From contig JALHNJ010000005.1 of NCBI GenBank assembly GCA_022843585.1, positions 1 to 64,000 of the forward strand: a stretch of DNA of 64,000 nt, read 5' to 3'. Both the position numbers and the translations under genes were made by a program. A model generated the notes under the pieces. The model had not been told where the DNA came from, did not search any database, and saw only the letters and a list, made by a program, of their open reading frames with translations. Shown here in pieces: positions 17,217-27,488 of the stretch (the first letter of the stretch is position 1; each line of letters opens with the position of its first letter). Source of the stretch: Chitinophagaceae bacterium. Its GTDB lineage: Bacteria > Bacteroidota > Bacteroidia > Chitinophagales > Chitinophagaceae.

Positions 17217-20200
17217 ATGAAATTATTTTACAAACTAAATTTTACTGTATTTACTGTTTTGGTGGTTTCGCTTTCTGCGTCAGCACAAAATCGTTTTTTT
17301 ACAGATGCAGGTGAAAACACCACTCTTTCTACAACAGGACAAAGAGTAATTGTTCCTCAAAAATTTCGTACAGCTAGTTTAGATGTGCAGCGAATGAAAA
17401 ACTTCTTATGGTTATTGCCTTCGGAAGCAAGTGTAATTAATAACCGGAATCAAGCACCAGTGCTTGAATTACCAATGCCTAACGGAACGATGGCCAAATT
17501 CCGGGTATGGGAAAGTAGTGTACAAGAGCCGGGCTTAGCAGTTAAATTTCCTGAAATCAGAACGTTTGCAGGGCAGGGAATAGATGATCCTTATGCAACA
17601 ATCAGGTTTGACTACAATCCTTATTTCGGATTTAGTGCTCAAATAAATTCGCCTAATGGGCGAATTCTTATTGACCCTTATGCAAGGCGGGATGTAAATA
17701 ACTATGTAAGCTATTATTTGCGTGACTATAATGGAAGGACAGAATTTACCTGTGGTATGCAGAATCCCCCTGTTAATGAAAGTATAGTTACAGAAGCTGG
17801 CCCATGTAGAGGCACACAACTTCGCACATATCGTCTTGCATTTGCTATAACTGGTGAGTTTGCACAAGCAGTTGGCGGTGGACTTGCTGGCCCTACACAT
17901 GCTGCATTAGTAACAGGTGTAAATAGATTAACCCAGGTATATGAAGATGAATTAGCTATCAGACTTGTATTAATAGCTGATAATAACTTGATTGAATATT
18001 TGAATCCTGCAACCGATCCATGGGCAAACAATGGTTCAATAGCTGAATTAAATGCTATTACAGGTATTATAAATACAGCTCTCGCAGGTGTAGGTGGAGC
18101 TTCTGCCTATGATATTGGTCACCTCGGTTGTACAGCATCTAATGCAGGTGTAGCCGGATTAGGTGTGGTTTGTAGCGGTAGTAAAGGTCGTGGGCTTACG
18201 GGTGGTATTAACCCTGTGGGTGATCCATATTATATTGATTATGTAGCCCATGAAATGGGTCACCAGTTCAATGCACCTCACACTTTTAACTCTACTCAGT
18301 GTGGATCTAATGGTGACTTGCATGAACCTGGTAGTGGAACAACTATTATGGCATATGCAGGTATATGTGCTCCAACAGAAAATATCCAGCCTAATAGCGA
18401 TGCTATTTTTCATGCAATAAGCTATGATGCAATAACTAATTTTATTACTTCTGGTGGCGGTGCCGCTTGTGGAACAGTATCCGCAACTGGAAATACTTTA
18501 CCGGTAATCACTTCTTTGGGTACAAATAATGTTAGCATTCCAATTAATACACCGTTTACGCTGACAGGTGCTGCTACTGATGCAGATGGTGATGCAATAA
18601 CTTACAATTGGGAAGGTTGGGATGATGGTCCAGCGGGTACCTGGCCCAGTGCTGGAAACAGCACAACCCGTCCTTTGTTCAGAACAAGACTTTCGAAAAT
18701 TTCTGGTAGCAGGACTTTTCCTGATATAAGAGTAATTGCTGCTAACTACCCTGGAACAGGTGCACCTTCTGCAATGGATGGATTAAGAGGAGAAGTATTA
18801 CCTCAGGTAGCCCGGGCAATGAAATTTAGATTAACAGTGAGGGATAACCGAGCTGGCGGAAGTGGGGTTGTCTCTAGTGGCGAAGGTTGCCAGGGGGCAG
18901 CAACATTTCAAGTAAATGCTGTTGGTTCTACACCTTTTGCAGTTACCTCTCCCAATGGCGGCGAGGTTTATAATGCAGGAACTTCTCAAACCATTACCTG
19001 GAACAATGCAGGTACAACTGCGGCTCCTTTTAATGTTGCGAATGTTAGAATTACATTATCAGTAGATGGTGGTTTAACCTACCCGCATGAGTTAACTGCC
19101 AGCACAGCAAATGATGGTTCAGAATCACTGAGTTTACCAGTTATTACTCCTACAACTACTGCAAGAATCAGGATAGAAGCGTTAGGAAATATCTTCTTTG
19201 ATATCTCCAATGCAAACTTTACAATTAATGCAGCCCCAACAGGCTTTACATTCAGCAGCCCCGCACCAGTGGTTTCTGCTTGTCCTGCTGCTTCGTTGCA
19301 AACAACATTAACGGCTACCTATGTTGGTGGCTTCAATACAAATATTGCACTTACATCCAGTGTTACCCCAACTACACCCGTAGCACCGGTGGTAGCATTT
19401 GGAACAAACCCTCTTACTACTGGCAGTACCAGTACAACTGTGTCAATAACTAATGCAGCTGCATTACATGCAGGAACATATACAGTAACAGTTACCGGTA
19501 CAGCAGGTGCTTTGGTTCAAACAAGGAATATAACATTTACAATTAATCCGGGTGCCGGTCCAGCTATTACTACACCTCCATCTAATCAAACTATATGCGC
19601 AGGTGGTAATACTTCTTTTTCAGTTGTATCTCCAACTGCTACCGCTTATCAGTGGCAGGTTAGTACATTGGCAGTTCCTGCGTTTACCAATATTGGTGGT
19701 GCAACTACTGCTACTTTAAATCTTACCGGTGTAACAGCAGGTATGAGTGGTAATCAATACCGTGTAGTTGCTAGCACACAATGTGGCAGCACTACTTCTG
19801 CTGCTGCTACATTAACGGTAAACACAGCACCGGCAATCACTGCAAACCCGCAAAGCATTACATTATGTGCGGGAAGTAATCATACATTTAGTGTTGGAGC
19901 AACGGGTTCAGGTTTAACTTACCAATGGCAGATTAGTACTGCAGCTGTTCCGGCCTTTACTGATATTCCAGCAGCTACATCATCATCATACACAGTTACC
20001 GGTACCACAGCCGTCATGAGTGGCGACCAATACCGTGTAGTTGTTTCTGGAAGCTGTCCTTCACCAGCTACTTCTGCGGCTGCGACACTTACAGTAATAT
20101 CACCGGTAACCGTAACTGGTCAACCAGCCAATACTACAGTATGTGATGGAGCAAATGCCAGTTTTACAGTAGCGGGTAGCGGAACGGGAGTTATTTATCA

Positions 20201-21485
20201 ATGGCAGGTTAACACAGGATCTGGTTTTGTAAATGTGCCTGCTGGTGCTCCTTACTCAGGTACTAATGCTGCTACATTAACTATCACAGGTGCAACACCT
20301 GCTATGAGTGGTTACGAGTATAGAGCTCAGTTATCAAATGCAACATGTACTACACCGGCTGTTTCTAATACAGCAATACTTACGGTAAATACATTGCCTG
20401 CTATATCTGCTGATCCAACAAGTGCTACTATTTGTGCAGGAGGAAACAATACATTTAGCTCTACAGCAAGCGGAACTGGTATTGGTTACCAATGGCAGGT
20501 AAATACGGGTTCAGGATTTACGGATATACCAACTGCTACAGCTTCTTCATATACGGTAACAGGAGCTACTGCCGGTATGAATGGAAATCAATATAGAGTA
20601 GTTGTAACAGGTACCTGTTCACCAGCAGCAACATCTGCAGCAGCTACATTGACGGTGATTTCACCAGTTGTAGTTGCTACTCAACCAGCTGCCGCTACAG
20701 AAATTTGTTCTGGTAGCAATACAAGCTTAAGTGTAACCGGTACAAGCACTCAACCTATCACTTATCAGTGGCAGGTAAATACAGGTGCAGGCTTTAATAA
20801 TGTAACTAACGGTAATGGTATTGCTGGTGCTAACTCAGCAACTTTGACGTTTACCAATTCCTCTGTTGCTATGACTGGTACTTACCGTGTGCAATTATCA
20901 AATACTACTTGTACAGCACCAACAACATCAGCTAGTGCAGTGTTAACTGTTCGTCAGTTACCAACAGTTGGTCTTACTGCTTCATTAAGTAGTTTGTTGC
21001 CAGGACAAACATCCTTGTTAACTGCTACGCCAAGTGCACAAACAGCAGGAGTACTTACAACTACCTGGTTGTTTAACGGAACGGCTGTGGCTAATACAGG
21101 TAATACAAGGCTTGTAAATGTTGAGCAAATTGGGACTTACCGTGTAACTATACGGGAAGTATTTAGCGGTGTTACCTGCTCTAATCAATCTGCTGATGTT
21201 GTAATTGATGCAACAGTAAGCAATAAACTGTTCATCTTCCCAACACCGAATGACGGAAACTTTACCGTGTCTTATTATAACAATAGCAGTAGCAACACTT
21301 CAAGAACAATTATTGTGTATGATGCAAAAGGTAATAAAGCTTACAGCAGACAATTCCCGATAACCGGGCCATATACATTGATACCAATAAATATGAGCAA
21401 CGCAGCCCGTGGAATTTATTTTGTAGTAGTAGGTGATGCAGCCGGAAAAAGGTTGGCTGAAGGAAAAGTACAGATTATGCGATAA
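17217..21485 (+). CDS. Secreted zinc metalloprotease with Ig-like repeats and T9SS sorting domain
   Basis: This 1422-residue protein has a signal peptide (cut after SASAQ), a propeptide-like region of about 180 residues, and a metzincin catalytic domain of the reprolysin-like M12B type. The zinc motif is HEMGHQFNAPH near residue 345, followed by the Met-turn IMAYAG. Next come a cadherin/PKD-like segment (GAATDADGDAITYNW) and a fibronectin/Ig segment. Four to five tandem Ig-like modules of about 85-90 residues follow, with the recurring pattern ICAGGN ... YQWQVNTGSGF ... MSGNQYRVV. The last 75 residues (LFIFPTPNDGNFTV to GKVQIMR) are a type A T9SS sorting domain. It should act outside the cell or at its surface. 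Substrates are unknown. It is a single-gene transcript. Confidence 0.9.
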   Translation: MKLFYKLNFTVFTVLVVSLSASAQNRFFTDAGENTTLSTTGQRVIVPQKFRTASLDVQRMKNFLWLLPSEASVINNRNQAPVLELPMPNGTMAKFRVWESSVQEPGLAVKFPEIRTFAGQGIDDPYATIRFDYNPYFGFSAQINSPNGRILIDPYARRDVNNYVSYYLRDYNGRTEFTCGMQNPPVNESIVTEAGPCRGTQLRTYRLAFAITGEFAQAVGGGLAGPTHAALVTGVNRLTQVYEDELAIRLVLIADNNLIEYLNPATDPWANNGSIAELNAITGIINTALAGVGGASAYDIGHLGCTASNAGVAGLGVVCSGSKGRGLTGGINPVGDPYYIDYVAHEMGHQFNAPHTFNSTQCGSNGDLHEPGSGTTIMAYAGICAPTENIQPNSDAIFHAISYDAITNFITSGGGAACGTVSATGNTLPVITSLGTNNVSIPINTPFTLTGAATDADGDAITYNWEGWDDGPAGTWPSAGNSTTRPLFRTRLSKISGSRTFPDIRVIAANYPGTGAPSAMDGLRGEVLPQVARAMKFRLTVRDNRAGGSGVVSSGEGCQGAATFQVNAVGSTPFAVTSPNGGEVYNAGTSQTITWNNAGTTAAPFNVANVRITLSVDGGLTYPHELTASTANDGSESLSLPVITPTTTARIRIEALGNIFFDISNANFTINAAPTGFTFSSPAPVVSACPAASLQTTLTATYVGGFNTNIALTSSVTPTTPVAPVVAFGTNPLTTGSTSTTVSITNAAALHAGTYTVTVTGTAGALVQTRNITFTINPGAGPAITTPPSNQTICAGGNTSFSVVSPTATAYQWQVSTLAVPAFTNIGGATTATLNLTGVTAGMSGNQYRVVASTQCGSTTSAAATLTVNTAPAITANPQSITLCAGSNHTFSVGATGSGLTYQWQISTAAVPAFTDIPAATSSSYTVTGTTAVMSGDQYRVVVSGSCPSPATSAAATLTVISPVTVTGQPANTTVCDGANASFTVAGSGTGVIYQWQVNTGSGFVNVPAGAPYSGTNAATLTITGATPAMSGYEYRAQLSNATCTTPAVSNTAILTVNTLPAISADPTSATICAGGNNTFSSTASGTGIGYQWQVNTGSGFTDIPTATASSYTVTGATAGMNGNQYRVVVTGTCSPAATSAAATLTVISPVVVATQPAAATEICSGSNTSLSVTGTSTQPITYQWQVNTGAGFNNVTNGNGIAGANSATLTFTNSSVAMTGTYRVQLSNTTCTAPTTSASAVLTVRQLPTVGLTASLSSLLPGQTSLLTATPSAQTAGVLTTTWLFNGTAVANTGNTRLVNVEQIGTYRVTIREVFSGVTCSNQSADVVIDATVSNKLFIFPTPNDGNFTVSYYNNSSSNTSRTIIVYDAKGNKAYSRQFPITGPYTLIPINMSNAARGIYFVVVGDAAGKRLAEGKVQIMR

Positions 21486-21510
21486 GAATGTTATCAAACA
21501 TTATCAATAC

Positions 21511-21541
21511 AGTCCCGCTTTGTTAAAGGCGGGACTTTTTA
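21511..21541. terminator. Bidirectional terminator
   Basis: AGTCCCGCTTT (21511-21521) pairs with AAAGGCGGGACT (21525-21536) with one bulged base, followed by T residues on the + strand. It separates the metalloprotease gene from the convergent OmpA gene. Confidence 0.8.
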
Positions 21542-22363
21542 TTTTCTGATAATCTTTATCTCCACTCTTCTGTTAGCTATTCTTTCTGCTTCTGATCTTT
21601 CCGGGTAAGGATATAACGGAAGAGAATGCCCAAACCCTTTTGATGAAACACGGTGCTGAGCAATACCTTTCAAAACAAGGTATTCCCTTACAGCCCTTGC
21701 TCTGTCTGCAGAAAGAGTATAGTTGGCAGTTTCTAAATTCATTCCTTCCCGTTCATCTGGCTGACAGCAAATATGGCCTTGCACTTCTATTACAAGATTT
21801 GGATAAGTAATCATCGCATCCAATAACTCTTCAAGCATAGGCATAGATTCCGGAAGAAAATGACGCATTCCTCCAACGAAATTTATATTCCGTAAAACTA
21901 TATTGCTTCCTGCTGTAACAGTACTGTCCGCTAGTTTTTCTGTAAGTGATTGCCCTTTATTTATCGCAGTATGAATGATCTTAATCTCCACCCGCCGGTT
22001 CAGACTTCTTTCTTCCGGGGAGAGATTTTTATTCAGCGGTAAATTTTCTCCATGGGCCTGTACCACTTTTATGTCCTGCTGTTCCCAACCGATGCTCAGC
22101 AGGTATCTGTTTACTGCTTGTACTCTTTTTGCCGAGAGTTGCTCATTGTATGCATTTTCACCTACAGCATCACAATGACCGTGGAGTTCAATACGATCCG
22201 CAACATCGAGTGAATCTGTTAAACTGTCCAGTGTAGCTTTGGCAAAACTGCTTAATTCCCATTTGGCTGTTGCAAAATAAACATGCACGGATGGAGTGGA
22301 TTGAGCCCATCCTGAATGGGAGATAAACCCAAAAAACAAAAAGAAGCAGATTTTTAGTTGCAT
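21539..22363 (-). CDS. Exported protein with two OmpA-like peptidoglycan-binding domains
   Basis: This 274-residue protein has a signal peptide ending SGWAQ and then two consecutive OmpA C-terminal-type domains (about residues 25-135 and 150-272). The first shows RIELHGHCDAVGENAYNEQLS and LNRRVEIKII; the second shows VIEVQGHICCQPDERE, LSADRARAVREYL and ANRRVEIKII. OmpA-like domains hold meso-diaminopimelate residues of peptidoglycan. There is no beta-barrel, TPR or lipobox, so it is a periplasmic protein of domain pairs rather than an outer-membrane anchor. A doubled domain without any other module is less common than the usual barrel fusion. Its exact role is unknown. Confidence 0.85.
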   Translation of the reverse strand: MQLKICFFLFFGFISHSGWAQSTPSVHVYFATAKWELSSFAKATLDSLTDSLDVADRIELHGHCDAVGENAYNEQLSAKRVQAVNRYLLSIGWEQQDIKVVQAHGENLPLNKNLSPEERSLNRRVEIKIIHTAINKGQSLTEKLADSTVTAGSNIVLRNINFVGGMRHFLPESMPMLEELLDAMITYPNLVIEVQGHICCQPDEREGMNLETANYTLSADRARAVREYLVLKGIAQHRVSSKGFGHSLPLYPYPERSEAERIANRRVEIKIIRK

Positions 22364-22468
22364 GTAAAGATTAGTAAGTTAATAATCAACGATTTTGCGA
22401 ACACCTGCACTATAACGTTGCTGCTGTAGATTTCTTATATCGGGGATTAATCACTCCTTGTTTTAACG

Positions 22469-22476
22469 TACCTTTG
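22469..22476 (+). promoter_or_regulatory. -7 promoter box of the ABC-F gene
   Basis: TACCTTTG, 21 bases before the ATG at 22498. A TTG at 22458-22460 is too close to be the -33 box, so this is a partial match. Confidence 0.5.
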
Positions 22477-22485
22477 CGGCCTTAA

Positions 22486-24123
<1,638 letters not shown>

Positions 24124-24147
24124 TTAAAAATTAAGAGTTAATATTTA

Positions 24148-24179
24148 TTCCCGCTTCGGTAAGAGGCGGGATTTTTTTT
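24148..24179 (+). terminator. Terminator of the ABC-F gene
   Basis: TCCCGCTT, a CGGT loop, then AAGAGGCGGGA with one bulge, followed by eight T. Confidence 0.8.
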
Positions 24180-24279
24180 GGATACCCTTTATGGTAAACA
24201 TCTATAGAGTGAATAAAGACTTTTACATTTTCACGACCTCATACTTCCGACTTCTTTTTTCCCTATCTTCCTCTTCAAT

Positions 24280-25713
24280 ATGTCAACAAACTCATCTCTC
24301 GCAAAAAGAATCGGTTTCTGGTCCGCTACTGCTATCGTTATTGGAAGCGTTATTGGCTCTGGTGTTTTTATGAAACCAGCCAGCATGGCCGGGCAATTAG
24401 GTTCGCCGGTTTGGTTAACATTAGTTTGGGTAATTGCTGGTTTGTTTTCGTTGTTCGGTGCATTAATATATGCTGAGTTAGGTGCTATGATGCCCGAGAC
24501 GGGAGGTCTCTATGTTTATTTCAGAAAGATGTTTGGCGAATTTGTGGCCTATCTCTATGGGTGGTCGGCTTTCTCAGTGGTGAATACAGCAGCCATTGCC
24601 GCGATTGCATTTGTTTGCGCACAGTATGCCGATTTTTTTTTACAACTCCCAAGATTTAGCGAAGCCACCGAGCAATCCATTATCTGGCATATACCTTTTG
24701 TCGGTGATTTATTTCCGTTGAAAAATTTTGGTGTAAAGTCATTAGCAATTGCTGTTGTTACAGGATTAACATGGTTAAATTATCGTAGCGTAAAAGCCGG
24801 AAGTTCTTTTCAACTTATTTCTACTATTGTAAAAATCGGAGTGATAGCTGCATTGGTAATTGGTATTTTCTTTTTTGCTGATGGAACTGTACAAAACTTT
24901 TTTCAATCAGAAAATCCAAAGCAGGGTGGGGCATTGCTGAGCGGAGTGATAGCTGCATTAACAGGTGCATTCTTTGCGTATGATGGGTGGATCAATATCA
25001 CCTTTGTTGCCGGAGAAATAAAACAACCACAGCGTAATATTCCGAAGAGTTTATTTACTGGTGTTATAGCATGTATCATCGTGTATGTGCTGGTAAACCA
25101 GGCATATTTGTATGTATTGCCCATTGAGAAAGTAGCAGCTTCATCATTGGTGGCATCTGATGCAATTGGTATTGCATTGGGTAATACTGCTGAAGCTGTA
25201 GTAGCAGCGATGATCGTTATTTGTACATTGGGTGCCATCAATGGAAATATTATGGCCACTACCAGGGTTACTTATGCGATGGGAAAAGATAAAGTATTTC
25301 CATCATGGACGGGTAAAGAACATCAAAAATATCAAACACCGGGAAATGCGTTATGGTTACATGCAGCGTGGGTATCCCTGTTAGTCATAACCGGCTCATT
25401 TGATATGCTGGCAGATATGATGGTGTTTATAACCTGGGTAGCTTATGGACTTGGTGCTATCGGTATTTTTATGTTACGGAAGAAAATGCCTGACATAGAA
25501 AGACCCTATAAAATCTGGCTGCATCCTTTTGTAACAATACTCTTTATACTATTCACCGCAGTATTTCTTATTATTACGGTGTATAATGATATAACGAATT
25601 ACCTGAACGACAGACAACCAGTTGTAAATTCAATGTTGGGTATTTTGATTACGTTTATTGGAGTACCGTTGTTTTTTTACTTCAGGAAAAAGCAAAAATC
25701 CGCAGAGGATTAA
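24280..25713 (+). CDS. APC-family amino acid permease
   Basis: This 477-residue inner-membrane protein has about 12 hydrophobic helices. The first carries the APC-superfamily hallmark IGSVIGSGVFMKPASMA (helix 1 unwound substrate-binding stretch, near residues 20-36). It is followed by LFSLFGALIYAELGAMMPETGGLYVYFRKMFG, the helix 2-3 region typical of LAT/SteT-like exchangers. Helix 6 contains AFFAYDGWINITFVAGEIKQP, the second substrate-contact helix. Such carriers take up or exchange neutral amino acids; the substrate cannot be fixed. It is convergent with the RHS-like gene and their stop codons overlap by 4 bases. Confidence 0.88.
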   Translation: MSTNSSLAKRIGFWSATAIVIGSVIGSGVFMKPASMAGQLGSPVWLTLVWVIAGLFSLFGALIYAELGAMMPETGGLYVYFRKMFGEFVAYLYGWSAFSVVNTAAIAAIAFVCAQYADFFLQLPRFSEATEQSIIWHIPFVGDLFPLKNFGVKSLAIAVVTGLTWLNYRSVKAGSSFQLISTIVKIGVIAALVIGIFFFADGTVQNFFQSENPKQGGALLSGVIAALTGAFFAYDGWINITFVAGEIKQPQRNIPKSLFTGVIACIIVYVLVNQAYLYVLPIEKVAASSLVASDAIGIALGNTAEAVVAAMIVICTLGAINGNIMATTRVTYAMGKDKVFPSWTGKEHQKYQTPGNALWLHAAWVSLLVITGSFDMLADMMVFITWVAYGLGAIGIFMLRKKMPDIERPYKIWLHPFVTILFILFTAVFLIITVYNDITNYLNDRQPVVNSMLGILITFIGVPLFFYFRKKQKSAED

Positions 25714-27488
25714 ATCTTCTCCCAGATCCATTCATGTGGGATGATTTTAGGTTCCATTACTTCTTTGAATTCTGCATACAACTCTCTCAAACGTTGTTTA
25801 TTGTTCTTGCCTCCCGATTCAGGTTTAAGGCCTTTCCCGCTGTTGGGCTTAAGCGCCGATTCCAATAATCGTTTCGCAGACTCATTGCTCTGGTCCCGGC
25901 TGCTTTCATTTTTTGCAAGTGCAGTGCTGGTAGGTATAGCTTTTTCTTTTGCAGCAGTATCTTCTTGTATAGTAGTGATACCCCAATCCTTATTTTGTAG
26001 ATAATAAGGTTCATTATTTTTAAAACCAATAACTAATTCTTTAGTACCTTTTTTTACAATGATTTTTCCTTCCTTTCGGGAGCCTTGAATTATATAGACA
26101 GTATCGTTCTTTTTTGTTTCTTTTAGTTTGCCGGCATTGTCGTATGTATAGCTAAACAGAAGAGTATCTTTTCTCAGGGAGTCAATTATACGGAAAATAG
26201 CAGGATTATCAAGTATGGTATAGGAAGATAAATACACGGTATCTTTTATTCTCAAATAAATACACCTGATTTTTCCATCATAAGCAGCCCAGGCTTCATC
26301 TTTATTTACTTTTCGATAGATAGCATTGCCAACCACAGGAGGATAGATCGCTTCATCGTAACTGGTATCGGTTTGTATAAGTCTCCGGTATAAATAATCA
26401 TCACCATCGGGCTGTAGCCTTGATTCGTATTCATAATATTCGTTGAATATATTTACACCGGTACTATCGTATTTTTTTATTCGGGTAGCATAATGCCGGT
26501 AATTTATTTTTCCATCCTCCGTATAAAAAAAAGGGTATTGGTAAACGGTCGCCGCTCCGTTTCTTTCTTTTACTCTTGTAGCCCGGTTAGTTACCGGGTC
26601 ATAGGTGATCTCCATAAATGTTGAATCAACATACCCGATGCGGTTTAGGTTATGGATTTTATCATAATGAAACCAGTATTCATTATTGCCTGCATCCTTT
26701 GAATAGATTAAATTATCGTTATTGTCATATTTAAAAAATGCCTCTTTTTTGCCGGTACTATCTTTAAAAACTAACCGGGTAATTTTTCCGGAGGAATCTG
26801 TATTAATGTCACACTGGAATTTATTGTCAACCAGAATGCCGGATAATAAGCTGTTACTATAAAACAATTTCATCTGTGTTCTGGGTTCAATTATTTCACT
26901 TAACAGGCCGGATGCAATAAATATATACTGGTCATCCCAGCTTTGCAAAGAATAAGTTTTGCCATCCCATTCTATTACCTGGTTAACATTTCGCTTCCAT
27001 GTTTTTCTATTAGTGGAAGTTTGTGTCCATGGAGCAACAATTTTCTTATTTACCAGGTCAATATATCTGGTTATTCTTAAACCTGCATCACTTGCCAAAA
27101 CCGCTTTTCTTTTTAGCATTTCAACAGGAGTATTACTAAGCTTCCCATTTTTTATTTCATGCTTAATTATTTCGTTTACCATAGAGTACAAACCTTGTTG
27201 GTTAATGGTAGCCGTTTCAAAAAGATCTTCATTGCCGCCGCCCCACCAGCGAACAAAAAGATTTCCATCGGGCAGGGCATACAACCGGCTTTCCATATAA
27301 GTACCCCAACCATATCCAAACAGGCCAACAGATGTTGTTAATGAATTATACGACCGTACTATTTCCGTTTTAGATCCCGGAAATTCAATATCTGTGTAGG
27401 ACATATAAAAATTTCCACTACGGTGATTAACCCCGGCACTAGCAAGAAGGCTGTATAATATTAATATGGAAAGGAAAATCCGTTTCAT
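25710..27488 (-). CDS. RHS/YD-repeat-like exported protein, coupled to a caspase-TPR gene
   Basis: This 592-residue protein has a signal peptide (MKRIFLSILILYSLLASAG) and a DUF6531-like start of RHS proteins (EIVRSYNSLTTSVGLFGYGW, then RLYALPDGNLFVRWWGGG). YD-type beta repeats follow: FFKYDNNDNLIYSKDAGNNEYWFHYDKIHNLNRIGY, METIYDPVTNRATRV-like strands, and LFSYTYDNAGKLKETKKND. The RHS core-end motif PxxxxDPxGL is not visible. The C-terminal 100 residues are charged and Lys/Glu/Asn-rich, ending HEWIWEKI, unlike a known toxin domain. It may be a truncated or non-toxic RHS shell protein. Its ATG overlaps the stop of the upstream caspase-TPR gene by 4 bases, so the two are translationally coupled. 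Confidence 0.7.
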   Translation of the reverse strand: MKRIFLSILILYSLLASAGVNHRSGNFYMSYTDIEFPGSKTEIVRSYNSLTTSVGLFGYGWGTYMESRLYALPDGNLFVRWWGGGNEDLFETATINQQGLYSMVNEIIKHEIKNGKLSNTPVEMLKRKAVLASDAGLRITRYIDLVNKKIVAPWTQTSTNRKTWKRNVNQVIEWDGKTYSLQSWDDQYIFIASGLLSEIIEPRTQMKLFYSNSLLSGILVDNKFQCDINTDSSGKITRLVFKDSTGKKEAFFKYDNNDNLIYSKDAGNNEYWFHYDKIHNLNRIGYVDSTFMEITYDPVTNRATRVKERNGAATVYQYPFFYTEDGKINYRHYATRIKKYDSTGVNIFNEYYEYESRLQPDGDDYLYRRLIQTDTSYDEAIYPPVVGNAIYRKVNKDEAWAAYDGKIRCIYLRIKDTVYLSSYTILDNPAIFRIIDSLRKDTLLFSYTYDNAGKLKETKKNDTVYIIQGSRKEGKIIVKKGTKELVIGFKNNEPYYLQNKDWGITTIQEDTAAKEKAIPTSTALAKNESSRDQSNESAKRLLESALKPNSGKGLKPESGGKNNKQRLRELYAEFKEVMEPKIIPHEWIWEKI

